A stretch of 64,000 nucleotides of DNA from Corallincola platygyrae (GCF_039544265.1 NZ_BAABLI010000004.1:62001-126000), one strand, 5' to 3'; positions 44,704 to 54,617 are shown, counted from the first letter of the stretch. The notes: generated by a model not told the origin, from the letters alone. A program made the numbers and translations.

Positions 44704-45561
44704 TTAAGGCTTTAACGCCAACGCCTTATCAATATCTTCAGCAGTGTGACGGTTGCGTAGTTGCTCCCACTCCTCGCCCCAGGTTTTGTTGACTATCGCA
44801 CCGCGCTTTACTGCCGGACGTTCGGCTAATTCGTTGGCCCAACGAAGCACGTTTTTATAGATAGCAACGTCCAAGAACTCGGCAGCGTCATACAGCTTGC
44901 CCAGCACCAGATTGCCGTACCAGGGCCAAATGGCCATATCGGCAATGCTGTATTCATCACCGGCGATAAAGCGGTTGTCTGCCAGCTGCTTGTCTAATAC
45001 ATCAAGTTGGCGCTTGGTTTCCATGGTAAAGCGGTTAATCGGATATTCGAAATGCTCCGGTGCGTAGCTGTAGAAGTGGCCAAAGCCGCCGCCCAAATAA
45101 GGCGCTGAACCCTGCAGCCAGAACAGCCAGTTCATCACTGTGGCGCGCTCGGCAATGGCGGTAGGCAGGAAGTGACCATACTTTTCTGCCAGATAAACCA
45201 GAATAGAGCCAGACTCAAAAACAGAGATAGGGTTGTCGCTGGAGCGGTCAACCAGGGCGGGAATTTTGGAGTTAGGGTTCACTTCAACAAAGCCTGACGA
45301 GAACTGGTCCGCCTCGCTGATATCAATCATATGGGCGTCGTATTCTGCGTCAGATTTACCCAATGCCAGTAGTTCTTCGAGCATGATAGTGACTTTCTGG
45401 CCATTGGGAGTACCCATGGAGTAGAGCTGAAGTGGGTGCTCACCTACCGGTAGTTCCTGGTCGTGAGTGGCGCCGGAAACAGGGCGGTTGGTTTTGGCCC
45501 ATTTACCGCCAGTGTTAGGGTCATAAGTCCAAACTTTAGGGGGAGTGTATTGGTCTTTCAT
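44704..45561 (-). CDS. yghU: Disulfide-bond oxidoreductase YghU (nu-class glutathione S-transferase)
   Basis: A 285-residue GST-fold enzyme closely matching E. coli YghU, which reduces disulfides using two bound glutathiones rather than conjugating. Diagnostic stretches: LYSMGTPNGQKVTIMLEEL (about 45-63), SSGFVEVNPNSKIPALVD and FESGSILVYLAEKYG. The start at 45561 is preferred over 45567 because AGGA lies 6 nt upstream. Cytoplasmic; expected to protect against oxidative or electrophile stress. A single gene with its own upstream region (45562-45698). Confidence 0.94.
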   Translation of the reverse strand: MKDQYTPPKVWTYDPNTGGKWAKTNRPVSGATHDQELPVGEHPLQLYSMGTPNGQKVTIMLEELLALGKSDAEYDAHMIDISEADQFSSGFVEVNPNSKIPALVDRSSDNPISVFESGSILVYLAEKYGHFLPTAIAERATVMNWLFWLQGSAPYLGGGFGHFYSYAPEHFEYPINRFTMETKRQLDVLDKQLADNRFIAGDEYSIADMAIWPWYGNLVLGKLYDAAEFLDVAIYKNVLRWANELAERPAVKRGAIVNKTWGEEWEQLRNRHTAEDIDKALALKP

Positions 45562-45698
45562 GATCATTCCTGATTCGATATTAATGCCAGAGTCGCGTTA
45601 CTCAGCTGACCGCTTAACTCTTACTTATCTTTCTTAAATTTGGTTTTCAATCGGCGGAAAGTTCCATGAACCGACGCCGGAACTCTGCATCTGCGCCG

Positions 45699-48600
45699 TT
45701 AATTCGAGATGTCATCAGATTGCATCGCAGGTCGCAGCAGCTGTGAAATCAAGGCTCTCAGTTTTGCTGGCTTAATCACTTTGCGCATAAAGTGATAGCC
45801 CTTGTTTCGGGCTTTTTGCGGTAAACCTGCTTCGCCCGCGGCGGTAATTAACACGCCAGGTATCAGCACATTGCTGTCTTCGCGCAACTTGTCCATCAAC
45901 TCCAGACCGTCGAACTCGGCTTCCAGCTGATAATCCACCAGCATCAGTTGTGGTGTGAAATTCTTTATGGCGCTCAGCGCTTGCGTGGGAGAAGAGGCCT
46001 GCGTCACGACACAGCCCCAGCTTTCCAACAGCGCGACCATGCCCTCTAGTACCGCCCGTTCATTATCGATACAAAGCACCTGTGCACCTTCAAGCATATT
46101 GGCGGGGGCCATGGGGGCTGCCACCTGAGCTTGGCTGGCGTCGCATGGCTGACATATTGGCATTGCCAGCGAGAAGCGGGTGCCACGGCCGGGTTCGCTG
46201 AATAGCTGCAGTTTCTGTTTCATCACTGCCGCCATGCCCGAGGAGATACTCAGGCCCAACCCAAGGCCATGATCGCTCAGGTTGGCAGTAGACGTTGTTT
46301 GTTCATGTGCCAGACGGGTAAAGGGTTCGAAAATCGAGGCCTGATCTTCCAGTGCGATACCGGGACCATTATCCATCACCACTAACAGCACATGGTCACC
46401 CCGACGTTTAATGCCTAACAGCACTTTGCCACCCTTGGCATAACGAAACGCATTGCCCAACAGGTTTTGCAGAATACGCCTCAACAAACGAGGGTCTGTG
46501 GTGATGCAAAGCTCACTGGAACGATGGTGAAAACTGACGTTATAACTGGGCGCCAAGGCGCTGAACTCAGCTGACAGAGAATCCAGTACCGTGCTGATTT
46601 TGACGCAGCTAAGCTGGGGTTTGAGTTTGCCACCTTCCAGTTGCGCCACTTCAACCAAGTCCTGTAGCAGATCTCCAGCATGTTCCAGCGACTGCATTAG
46701 TTTACCCATCAGCCCTTGATGCTCAGTGGAAAGGTCGCCGCGTTCTTGCAGTGTTGTCGCAAACAGGCGCGCGGCCTCTAAGGGCTGCATCAGGTCGTGG
46801 CTGACTGCTCGCATATATTGGCTTTTTTTATTGTGGGCCCGTTCAGCGATCTTCTTCTGACGGCCTAACTCGCTGTTTGCCAGCTCCAGCTCCGAGGTTC
46901 TTAGCAGCACACGTTGCTCCAAAACCTCATTGGCGGCTTTCAGAAACTTCTCGGCGCGGCGGAAATCGGTGATGTCACTGAAGGTCATCACAAAGCCACC
47001 ATTGGGCATCGGGTTACCCTGGATCTGGATCACCCGGCCATTAGGCTGTTCGCGCTCGGAGCTATAGGGTGTTCCGCGCTTCAGATGTTCGAGGCGTTTA
47101 TTCACATGGTCATCAACTTCGCCGGGCCCACACAGACCACGCTCAACGTTGTAGCGGATCAAGGCTTCGATCGGCTGGCCGATTTTGACCAGTGATTCGG
47201 GATAGGAAAACATCTCAAGATAACGATGGTTCCAGGCCACCAGCCGGAGTTGATCATCGATCACCGAGATCCCCTCGCTGGCATTTTCGATCGCACCTTG
47301 CAGCATCACCTGGCTGAACTGCAAACGTTCACTGGAGGCGTCTTCGATCAGGCGAGCTACGTCATCAACAAGTAGCTCGCGGCCTTCAATCAGCGAGTCC
47401 AGCAATAGGCGGGCCGAAGAACTGCCCATCACACTGGCCATCAAACGTTCGGTATGGTTAAACCAGATCTGCGGTTGTTTTTTCTGCTCCGGTGTTAGGT
47501 GTTGCTCCAAATCGGCAAAACTCTCATGAGCTTTGTCTTCACCGATAAAACGCGCCGCCAGGGCTTCCAACTCGCGGCGGGAGACCTGTTTATGTTTGGC
47601 AGGCAGACTGTCTGGTTCATGGTGTTCAAGGAACTGGCCGATCTGAATGCGCTCAATCACTGACGGGCGGGTTAACTGACTACCCAGCCAGATCCCAAAC
47701 AGGTTCAGCAGCAAACTGATAATCGTCACGGTAGCGGCCGAATCTGCCGCAATACCGAGGGTTTGACTGGAGATCTGCACCCAGCCGAAATGAGGCAGTA
47801 CCAGCAGTGCCAGCCAGCAGCCCAATCCCAGCATCAAACCCAGAGTAACCCCCGTACGGTTAGCTTTAGGCCAGTAAAATGCGGCCATCAGTGCCGGGGC
47901 CAACTGCGCCAGCGCACCAAAGGCCATATTGCCTAATGATGCCAAAGTATCTGGCGGCGATAACCGGTAGGCAACATAGCCCAAAACGATCACCGCCACG
48001 ATCAATGATCGGCGCAGATTCAGCAGCCAGGTTCGGAATCGTTCAGAGCTGGTATTGCGCTGCTCTTCCCAGCGCCGGAACAGCAGTGGCATCAGCAATT
48101 CATTGCTGATCATGGTGGCCAGTGCCAGCACCGATACGATCACCATTGAGCTGGCTGCGGAGATAGTCCCCAGGAAAGAGAGGATCATCAGGTTGTCTGC
48201 GCCAATCACTGTGGGCAGTAACAGGGCATAACTATCCGGCGCCACATCAGGACTTAATAAGGCCTTACCTGCCAAGCCGATGGGAATCGCGAAGATGGCG
48301 AACAGTGCCAGATAAAGTGGGAATAACCAGCGTGAACTGCGGGTATCACGGGTATGGCGACACTCCACCACCATCACCTGAAACTGGCGTGGCAAACAGA
48401 GAAATGCCGCCATCACCATCACCAGCGACGCCAGAAAGCCGGGTAGCTGCTCGGCAACATTCACATTCTCATAGCTGGTTTTCACTATCTCTGCGGTTGA
48501 CATTGTTGTTGCAGGTCCAGCGCTCGCCGTATGGGGCTCACTCAACAGCAAGTAAGTGCCGATGCCGCCCACCATCAGGAAAGCACCCAGCTTTAAAATC

Positions 48601-49202
48601 GACTCAAATGCCACCGCCAACATCAGTCCCGGATGGCGCTCGGTGACCGAGATATTGCGCAGGCCAAATGCCAGCGTGAATATCGCTAAAAGAGCGATCA
48701 CCACCAATGCTGCGAACTGCGGCGACGCAGACCCCGGCGCCACCGTCAGCCAGCTCTGTACAATCGCTTTAATCTGCAGCGCGATATAGGGTGTGGTGCC
48801 GAACAGGGCAACTACAGTCACCAGCATCGCCACCGGCTGTGACTTGCCAAAACGGGCGGCGATAAGGTCAGCAATGGAGGTAATGCGCAGTTTGTGACTG
48901 ACCCGGATCATCCGTTGTATTAACGGCCAGGCAAACAGAAACAACAGGATCGGGCCGATATAGATTGGCAGGTGGGCCAGCGGATCATTAGATGCCTGTG
49001 CAGCCGTACCCAAAAAACTCCATGATGAACAGTAGACCGTGAGCGACAGTGCGTAGATCCAGCCACGCCAACGACCACGTAAATTGATAATGCGACGGTC
49101 ACCCAGATAGGCGAGCAAAAACAGCAGCCCGATATAACCGATGCTAAACAGCATCAGCAGCCAGTGGGACAATTGCGATTCAGGTACGGCAGCTGGCGGC
49201 AT
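45699..49202 (-). CDS. crbS: CrbS-type hybrid histidine kinase with SLC5 transporter sensor domain
   Basis: A 1167-residue membrane sensor kinase. The first ~500 residues are a sodium/solute-symporter (SLC5) module with 12-13 membrane helices. A STAC-type linker (about 520-600), a PAS domain (about 640-760), HisKA with phospho-His near 801 (VSHDLMQPLEAARL), HATPase_c (about 910-1020) and a C-terminal receiver with Asp near 1089 (LVDYQLEAEF) follow. This is the architecture of CrbS/CbrA-like kinases that control acetate and amino-acid use. Third gene of a minus-strand unit with the exonuclease and DUF294 genes; 65 bp after the exonuclease stop. Confidence 0.93.
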   Translation of the reverse strand: MPPAAVPESQLSHWLLMLFSIGYIGLLFLLAYLGDRRIINLRGRWRGWIYALSLTVYCSSWSFLGTAAQASNDPLAHLPIYIGPILLFLFAWPLIQRMIRVSHKLRITSIADLIAARFGKSQPVAMLVTVVALFGTTPYIALQIKAIVQSWLTVAPGSASPQFAALVVIALLAIFTLAFGLRNISVTERHPGLMLAVAFESILKLGAFLMVGGIGTYLLLSEPHTASAGPATTMSTAEIVKTSYENVNVAEQLPGFLASLVMVMAAFLCLPRQFQVMVVECRHTRDTRSSRWLFPLYLALFAIFAIPIGLAGKALLSPDVAPDSYALLLPTVIGADNLMILSFLGTISAASSMVIVSVLALATMISNELLMPLLFRRWEEQRNTSSERFRTWLLNLRRSLIVAVIVLGYVAYRLSPPDTLASLGNMAFGALAQLAPALMAAFYWPKANRTGVTLGLMLGLGCWLALLVLPHFGWVQISSQTLGIAADSAATVTIISLLLNLFGIWLGSQLTRPSVIERIQIGQFLEHHEPDSLPAKHKQVSRRELEALAARFIGEDKAHESFADLEQHLTPEQKKQPQIWFNHTERLMASVMGSSSARLLLDSLIEGRELLVDDVARLIEDASSERLQFSQVMLQGAIENASEGISVIDDQLRLVAWNHRYLEMFSYPESLVKIGQPIEALIRYNVERGLCGPGEVDDHVNKRLEHLKRGTPYSSEREQPNGRVIQIQGNPMPNGGFVMTFSDITDFRRAEKFLKAANEVLEQRVLLRTSELELANSELGRQKKIAERAHNKKSQYMRAVSHDLMQPLEAARLFATTLQERGDLSTEHQGLMGKLMQSLEHAGDLLQDLVEVAQLEGGKLKPQLSCVKISTVLDSLSAEFSALAPSYNVSFHHRSSELCITTDPRLLRRILQNLLGNAFRYAKGGKVLLGIKRRGDHVLLVVMDNGPGIALEDQASIFEPFTRLAHEQTTSTANLSDHGLGLGLSISSGMAAVMKQKLQLFSEPGRGTRFSLAMPICQPCDASQAQVAAPMAPANMLEGAQVLCIDNERAVLEGMVALLESWGCVVTQASSPTQALSAIKNFTPQLMLVDYQLEAEFDGLELMDKLREDSNVLIPGVLITAAGEAGLPQKARNKGYHFMRKVIKPAKLRALISQLLRPAMQSDDISN

Positions 49203-49267
49203 ATAGGTGTCGTCTTTCCTGTTTGGGTGAATGCATCGTGGTTTTAAAAGCTAGATGAACAGATCGC

Positions 49268-49975
49268 TTACCTGGCTGAAATTAAAGCAGAAGTTTTTAC
49301 CGGCTGCTGGTAGCCATGACTCAAAAGTGCCAGAAACAGTTCGCCGCAGGCGATCGCATCGGCCAACGCGTTATGGCCAAAATGGGGTGGCAGGCCATAG
49401 TCGTGTCTTAGCTCACTCAGGCGCAACCGACGCAGTGGCTGATGCGGGTGTTGTTTACGTTGCAGATACGCGCCCATCTCCAGGGTATCGATGAAAGGCA
49501 GTGGCATCTTCACGCCCCACAACTGCTGGCTGGCCTTGCGCAGAAAGCCCAGATCCAGATGGGCGTGATGGGCCAATAACACTTTGCCGGTGGCCGCCTC
49601 GAAAAATGCCTCCATCACCTGTGCCAGAGGTTCACCTTCGGTCAGCGCCTGATCTGTCAGTTGATGGTGTACCGCGCTTTCGCCTACGCCGCGCTGAGGT
49701 TTAACCAGCCACTGCTTGGCGCCACTTAAATTAATTCCCAGCGCTGTGATCGGCACTATGCCCACGGCGACAATCTCGCCATCGTCTGGGCTCAGCGATG
49801 TCATCTCCAGGTCTACCGCCAGCAGCTCGGCGTGGGCGATCTCACCATGTAGCGAAGGCTCTAACTGTTCAAAGAATTGATAAATAGGCGCGGGCAGGTT
49901 GTCCGGCAATCGCCGCTTCTTCCATTTCTGCCAATAGCTCCAGAGTCCGGCGGGCAGTGGGTGGAAGCCGCTCAT
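49268..49975 (-). CDS. DnaQ-like 3'-5' exonuclease
   Basis: A 235-residue DEDDh exonuclease. Motif I AVDLEMTSL and the later HAHLDLGF and HNALADAIA segments supply the acidic metal ligands and the catalytic His. It would trim DNA or RNA 3' ends; related PolC-type exonucleases are regularly found in this kinase/symporter cluster, for reasons not understood. Its ATG overlaps the stop of the DUF294 gene by 4 nt (49972-49975). Confidence 0.88.
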   Translation of the reverse strand: MSGFHPLPAGLWSYWQKWKKRRLPDNLPAPIYQFFEQLEPSLHGEIAHAELLAVDLEMTSLSPDDGEIVAVGIVPITALGINLSGAKQWLVKPQRGVGESAVHHQLTDQALTEGEPLAQVMEAFFEAATGKVLLAHHAHLDLGFLRKASQQLWGVKMPLPFIDTLEMGAYLQRKQHPHQPLRRLRLSELRHDYGLPPHFGHNALADAIACGELFLALLSHGYQQPVKTSALISAR

Positions 49976-51891
49976 TGCTGACGGCCTCCAGCAAACTTGG
50001 TCAGCGCCGCCTGCTGGGCACGGTCGATGATCGCGAAGATATCTTTCAGCTGGTGTTTCTCAAAATGGGTGAGTGACTTCACTGGTACCAGATTATCCAA
50101 AGGTAATGACTTCGCCAGACGGGTGATCTGAAGTGTCAGTCGCAGGCTATGCAGGCGCTGAAAACCTAATAGCAGCTCTTCGGCATCTTCCTGAGTTAAG
50201 TGGGGGGAGCCCTGAGCCTGACGCACACGCTCCACCGTCGAAGTGGCGCAGAACTCACTGCTGGCAGTCGCAAAGCCATAAAGTCGAGCCAGTTCGGTTA
50301 ACTGGAACAGGCCGCAGCGTTTTAGATCCAAGCAGGCCCCGCGTTCAGGATCTTTCTCGGTCTTAAGCTGACCAAACACCCCAAGCGGTGGTGGATAAGC
50401 AGCTGCGTTTTGTGCCAATAAACCCAAGAACAGCTGATTGCTGCTGGCGCTATCAGCGATATGGGCCATCAGCAGATCTGCCAACCCCATCTCGCCCGCC
50501 AACGGCCGCAGGTCGAAGAAGGTAGAGACTTTCAGCAGCGCGTTAGGCGTAGGCGTCGAAAGCCAGCCACTGAACTTTTCCTGCCACTGTGCCAGCGTCA
50601 TCCGGTGCTCTGGATTGCTGGCCATGATATCGCCGGGGCACTTGGCCAGGCCGCACTCATACAATCCTTCACAGACCCACTCACTGAGTTGGGCGAAGTA
50701 TCTGTCTTCATCCACCTGAATCGATTCAGCACCCGTGCTGTCGGTATTTGCGAATAGCAGGCCATTATCCTGATCACTGGCCAGATGCAGCTCTTCACGG
50801 GCATGGCTACCAAACACCAACCAGCAATAGGGGCGGGGAGGTGGGCCAAAACGCGCTTCGCCCAGCGCCAACAAACGTTGGGTTACAGCGTCATAGACAG
50901 TGGTTAGGATCTTACTGATGCGATCAGCGCTGAGCTGAGCGTCTGCCAGTTGCGATAAAAAGGTGGGCACACGTTTGCAGCAACGGATGATCCCTTCCAA
51001 CTCTGTTTGCCGCATGATCTCGGCAGCAATAAAGATCGGAGACTGTTGCTGTAGCTGCATCAGATCGGTTGAGGTGATCACGCCAACCAGCGCGCTTTCA
51101 TGGGGCATGCTGGATGTCTTACCCACTTTCGATGTGGTCGGATGGCGCTCGACAATGGGCAGGTGATGTACCTTTTTCAGCGCCATCATCAGCAATGCAT
51201 CCATCACCTGCTGGTCAGCATAGATAGTCTGTACCGGTGTGGTCATCACCTCTGCCACCGGGGTGTCTGTCGGTAACCCATTGGCAACCAGCCGCGCCCG
51301 TAGATCCCGGTCGGTGATAATCCCGCGCAGTTCACTCTGTTTAACGACCGGAAGGCAGGAAACATGCAGCTGGCTCATCAGGTGCGCCGCCTGCTGAGCG
51401 CTGGCATCCGGGCTGATGGTAATGGGCGTGCGGCGAGCAAATTGCTGCAACGGCAGATTCAGTACCTGCTCCTGCACGGGCGCTTCTACGTGATGCAGGT
51501 AGCGGTGGCGACTCTGTTTAATAAAGTGCTCAAACGCGGGATATTCATTAGCGAGGGTGTTTACATGTTCACTGCCCAGCCGATACACCAGCGCATCCTC
51601 CACTATGGTCAGGTGGGCTTCGTCAGGCAGGCCCGCCAGGGCATGGCCAAAACAACCGGTCTCTTCCAGCTGGTCGTAAAGTCGGTGGTTGCTGTCATTG
51701 ATTTTGGCAACCCCGGTACGAAGCCAGTACAGCGCGTCATCTTTCAGCCGTTCACTGTGGTCGCCCGCTTTCAGGTAGTGAATTGTGAAGTGATGCACGT
51801 ACTCAGGTAACACGGCTTCCGGCAGGGCCGGGAAGGGTGCCGCCTGCTGCATAAACTGAACTATCTCCGGAAAGTGGTCCGGATCAGTCAT
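49972..51891 (-). CDS. Cyclic-nucleotide-binding/CBS/DUF294 nucleotidyltransferase-like protein
   Basis: A 639-residue soluble signalling protein. Order: cNMP-binding-like N-terminal domain (about 10-145), two CBS domains (about 155-285), a DUF294 nucleotidyltransferase-like region with GSHAREELHLASDQDNGL (about 360-380), and a C-terminal helical DUF294 domain. It resembles GlnD-type uridylyltransferases in the motif GSxxRxE...DxDxG. Found beside ActP-like symporters and CrbS in many gammaproteobacteria and probably senses adenine-nucleotide levels. First gene of the DUF294-exonuclease-kinase unit. Confidence 0.88.
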   Translation of the reverse strand: MTDPDHFPEIVQFMQQAAPFPALPEAVLPEYVHHFTIHYLKAGDHSERLKDDALYWLRTGVAKINDSNHRLYDQLEETGCFGHALAGLPDEAHLTIVEDALVYRLGSEHVNTLANEYPAFEHFIKQSRHRYLHHVEAPVQEQVLNLPLQQFARRTPITISPDASAQQAAHLMSQLHVSCLPVVKQSELRGIITDRDLRARLVANGLPTDTPVAEVMTTPVQTIYADQQVMDALLMMALKKVHHLPIVERHPTTSKVGKTSSMPHESALVGVITSTDLMQLQQQSPIFIAAEIMRQTELEGIIRCCKRVPTFLSQLADAQLSADRISKILTTVYDAVTQRLLALGEARFGPPPRPYCWLVFGSHAREELHLASDQDNGLLFANTDSTGAESIQVDEDRYFAQLSEWVCEGLYECGLAKCPGDIMASNPEHRMTLAQWQEKFSGWLSTPTPNALLKVSTFFDLRPLAGEMGLADLLMAHIADSASSNQLFLGLLAQNAAAYPPPLGVFGQLKTEKDPERGACLDLKRCGLFQLTELARLYGFATASSEFCATSTVERVRQAQGSPHLTQEDAEELLLGFQRLHSLRLTLQITRLAKSLPLDNLVPVKSLTHFEKHQLKDIFAIIDRAQQAALTKFAGGRQQ

Positions 51892-51929
51892 AGGATCGCC
51901 TCGCTTTCTGGTCGTGTTAGAAATCAGAT

Positions 51930-51966
51930 AAGGCCCGGGGCTACATGGGCATAGCCGCCGGACCTT
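51930..51966 (-). terminator. Strong hairpin after the symporter gene
   Basis: AAGGCCCGGGGCT (51930-51942) pairs with AGCCGCCGGACCTT (51953-51966), a 13-bp stem with one wobble and one mismatch. It separates the symporter gene from the DUF294 unit on the minus strand. Confidence 0.7.
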
Positions 51967-52020
51967 TTGATTTTTCTGTGGTTCACATACTTAAGCTTAG
52001 TAAACCTCAATTAAGCCAGC

Positions 52021-53727
52021 TTAGTGCTGATGTGCTTCGCCTGCGCCTTTCGGGAAGCGAATGCTCTCAACCATATGCTGTACGTCTTCTGGTACAGGCT
52101 GAGTAAACTTGCTCACGGTCAGCGCTACCACAAAGTTCAGCAACATACCCAGGGTACCAATGCCTTCAGGCGAGATACTGAACAGCCAGTTCTCAGGCAC
52201 ATTGGCCGCCGGGTTAACGAACTTGAAGTAAACGATGTAGGCCGCAGTAAACAGGATCCCCGCCAGCATGCCGCTGATAGCCCCTTCCTTATTCATGGAC
52301 TTCACGAAGATCCCCATGATGATGGCCGGGAAGAAACTGCTGGCAGCCAGGCCGAAGGCAAAGGCGACCACCTGCGCCACAAAGCCGGGTGGATTAATAC
52401 CGAAGTAACCAGCCACACAGATAGCCGCGGCAGCAGCGATACGCGCAGCAAGCAGTTCCTGTTTATCGGTGATATTGGGCATCAGGTTGCGTTTCAGCAG
52501 GTCGTGGGATATCGAGGTAGATATCACCAGCAGTAAGCCTGCCGCCGTGGAAAGCGCTGCCGCAATACCGCCAGCAGCCACCAGTGCCACCACCCAGTTG
52601 GGAAGCTTGGCGATCTCTGGGTTTGCCAGCACCATGATGTCACGGTCGATCTTCATCTCGTTACGCTCATCCGCCGCGTAGAACATCTTGCCGTCGCCGT
52701 TTTTATCTTCCCACGCTATCAGGCCTGTCTCTTCCCAGTTCTTAATCCAGGAAGGGGCTTCACTGTAGTTGGTTCCGGTCATTTCCGGGCCGTTGATGGT
52801 ATTGATCATATTTACCCGGGCGAACGCAGCGATAGCGGGGGCCGTGGTGTAGAGCAGGGCAATAAATACCAGTGCCCAACCGGCGCTGATGCGAGCATCT
52901 TTCACCTTAGGCACAGTAAAGAAGCGAACGATTACATGCGGCAAACCAGCAGTACCTACCATCAACGCGGCCGCAATAAAGAACACGTCAATGGTACTTT
53001 TCGTCCCCTCCGTATAGGCATTAAACCCGAGCTCCTTCGATAGTCCATCGAGTTTATCCATCAGGTACACCCCGGGTTCATTGGCCAGTTCGGAGCCCCA
53101 GCCAATCTGAGGGAAGAAGCTGTTGGTCATCAGAATTGAGATAAATACCGCAGGCACTAAATAGGCAAAAATCAGCACGCAGTACTGAGCCACCTGGGTA
53201 TAAGTGATGCCCTTCATGCCGCCCAATACCGCATAGAAAAACACAATGGTCATACCGATAATCACACCCACGGTGATATCGACTTCCAGGAAGCGACTAA
53301 ATACCACGCCAACGCCACGCATCTGCCCGGCGACATAAGTGAAAGAAACGAAGATGGCACAAATCACCGCCACAGTACGGGCAGTTTGGGAGTAGTAACG
53401 GTCACCGACAAAATCCGGCACCGTAAACTTGCCGAACTTACGCAGGTAGGGGGCCAGGCAAAGCGCCAATAACACGTAACCGCCGGTCCAACCCATCAGG
53501 TAAACACCGCCGTCATAACCCATAAAACTGATCAAACCCGCCATGGAGATAAACGACGCTGCACTCATCCAGTCGGCAGCCGTAGCCATGCCGTTCGCCA
53601 ATGGGTGAACACCACCACCGGCCACATAAAACTCTTTGGTTGATCCGGCGCGGGCCCAGATCGCGATCCCGATGTAGAGCGCAAACGAGAGACCCACCAG
53701 AATAAACGTCAGTACTTGAATATCCAT
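52021..53727 (-). CDS. Sodium:solute symporter (SLC5, acetate permease-like large subunit)
   Basis: A 568-residue SSS/SLC5 transporter with 13 or so membrane segments, of the subfamily paired with a DUF4212 small subunit (VC_2705 type), related to ActP. It probably imports acetate, pyruvate or a similar monocarboxylate with Na+. The loop around 320-360 (ending in DGKMFYAADERNE) is longer than in ActP and probably extracytoplasmic. Linked to the small-subunit gene by a 4-bp gap and to the CrbS kinase cluster on the same strand. Confidence 0.9.
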   Translation of the reverse strand: MDIQVLTFILVGLSFALYIGIAIWARAGSTKEFYVAGGGVHPLANGMATAADWMSAASFISMAGLISFMGYDGGVYLMGWTGGYVLLALCLAPYLRKFGKFTVPDFVGDRYYSQTARTVAVICAIFVSFTYVAGQMRGVGVVFSRFLEVDITVGVIIGMTIVFFYAVLGGMKGITYTQVAQYCVLIFAYLVPAVFISILMTNSFFPQIGWGSELANEPGVYLMDKLDGLSKELGFNAYTEGTKSTIDVFFIAAALMVGTAGLPHVIVRFFTVPKVKDARISAGWALVFIALLYTTAPAIAAFARVNMINTINGPEMTGTNYSEAPSWIKNWEETGLIAWEDKNGDGKMFYAADERNEMKIDRDIMVLANPEIAKLPNWVVALVAAGGIAAALSTAAGLLLVISTSISHDLLKRNLMPNITDKQELLAARIAAAAAICVAGYFGINPPGFVAQVVAFAFGLAASSFFPAIIMGIFVKSMNKEGAISGMLAGILFTAAYIVYFKFVNPAANVPENWLFSISPEGIGTLGMLLNFVVALTVSKFTQPVPEDVQHMVESIRFPKGAGEAHQH

Positions 53728-53731
53728 CTCA

Positions 53732-53998
53732 TTACTCCTCGTGTACGCCGTACTTTTGGTCCAGCTTGTTCATCTGCCAGACATAAACAAAGATGAGTGC
53801 AACGAAGACATAGATGGAGCCCTGTTGTGCAAACCAGAAGCCCAGCTTGAGTCCGCCGATGCGGATTTCGTTCAGCGGTTCAACCAGGAGGATGCCGAAT
53901 CCGTAGGAGACAACGAACCAGATACAGAGCAATACCAGCATCAATCTCAGGTTGGCTTTCCAGTAGGCCGTCGCGGCCTCTTCCGATTTAAATGCCAT
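53732..53998 (-). CDS. DUF4212 sodium/substrate symporter small subunit
   Basis: An 88-residue membrane protein with two transmembrane segments (about 17-37 and 53-73), the DUF4212/Na_symport_sm family that always precedes this type of SLC5 transporter. The start at 53998 (MAFKSEEAA) follows GGGGGAAGGA directly; a longer frame to 54295 runs through the repeat-like region upstream and is rejected. First gene of the symporter pair. Confidence 0.9.
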   Translation of the reverse strand: MAFKSEEAATAYWKANLRLMLVLLCIWFVVSYGFGILLVEPLNEIRIGGLKLGFWFAQQGSIYVFVALIFVYVWQMNKLDQKYGVHEE

Positions 53999-54201
53999 TC
54001 CTTCCCCCGTTACTTTTTTAGTGGTTATTGGCAGTGAACCAAATCTAGACCCTGCAACAGAATGGCGGTATTGGACTTTAGTCGTATGGGGGATGGGTAG
54101 ATGGCTAACGTTATGTTTTATATTGTTTTTGTTAGTCCAGGCTGCAGAGGTAAGTGTGCTTTCGCTGTCGCAGGTATAAATAGGCTTCTGCGTCTGCACC
54201 C

Positions 54202-54617
54202 TTGTTAGGGTCTTGCTCGCCCAAGACCCTAACAACCCAAGGCGCCCCCACCAAGCGCTGTTCACTTCCCTTAGCCAGCTCTCCTGGCGGCACACAAAGA
54301 CAGCACTTCCCTGTGCTGACTTTGTTCACTCGGCGTCCTGCCTCGTGACCTTGCATAACTGTCACGGTCAGTGCGCTTGAAGGGGGAGTTAACTCGTAGC
54401 TGGCTAGGGGACCAACCCCCTTCTATGTGCCCGAAGCGAAACCAAGCATTAGCGTGAAGACGGGCATGGATGCCCATCTTAGGCTCGTTAAACAGGGAGG
54501 TTTATCGAGCCGTTAGCTGAGACGCTGGTGAGAGCGGAGGATAAGCACATAGGCGGGGCGCACTCTCTGCCGGAAAAGAATGGTTGTTAGGGAGTGAACG
54601 CGTATTCACTCCCTAAC
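54202..54617. repeat. ~416-bp structured segment bracketed by two perfect hairpins sharing GTTAGGG
   Basis: Left hairpin: TTGTTAGGGTCTTG (54202-54215) and CAAGACCCTAACAA (54222-54235), 14 perfect pairs, 6-nt loop. Right hairpin: GTTAGGGAGTGAA (54586-54598) and TTCACTCCCTAAC (54605-54617), 13 perfect pairs, 6-nt loop. Between them lie further hairpins: CAGCAC-ttccct-GTGCTG (54301-54318), GGGC-ATGGAT-GCCC (54462-54475), and a 12-pair stem with one mismatch presenting AGGGAG (54482-54511). It may be a miniature mobile repeat or a structured RNA. A short minus-strand frame here (54271-54477) recalls hypothetical ORFs that recur in marine gammaproteobacteria, which supports a dispersed repeat; this is from memory. 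Confidence 0.65.

Noticed and set aside
44518..44715. 65-residue plus-strand frame near yghU
   Set aside because: It crosses the yghU 3' hairpin and end of the gene; no ribosome site.
53732..54295. Extended start of the DUF4212 gene
   Set aside because: The extra ~99 residues come from the repeat region upstream; the family length and GGGGGAAGGA site support 53998.
54271..54477. Short minus-strand frame in the structured segment
   Set aside because: It covers hairpin-forming repeat sequence and shows no start signal; it looks like part of the repeat rather than a gene.
54202..54617. attC recombination site
   Set aside because: The GTTAGGG/CCCTAAC hairpins resemble core sites, but the seventh base does not fit GTTRRRY and the order of the half-sites is reversed.
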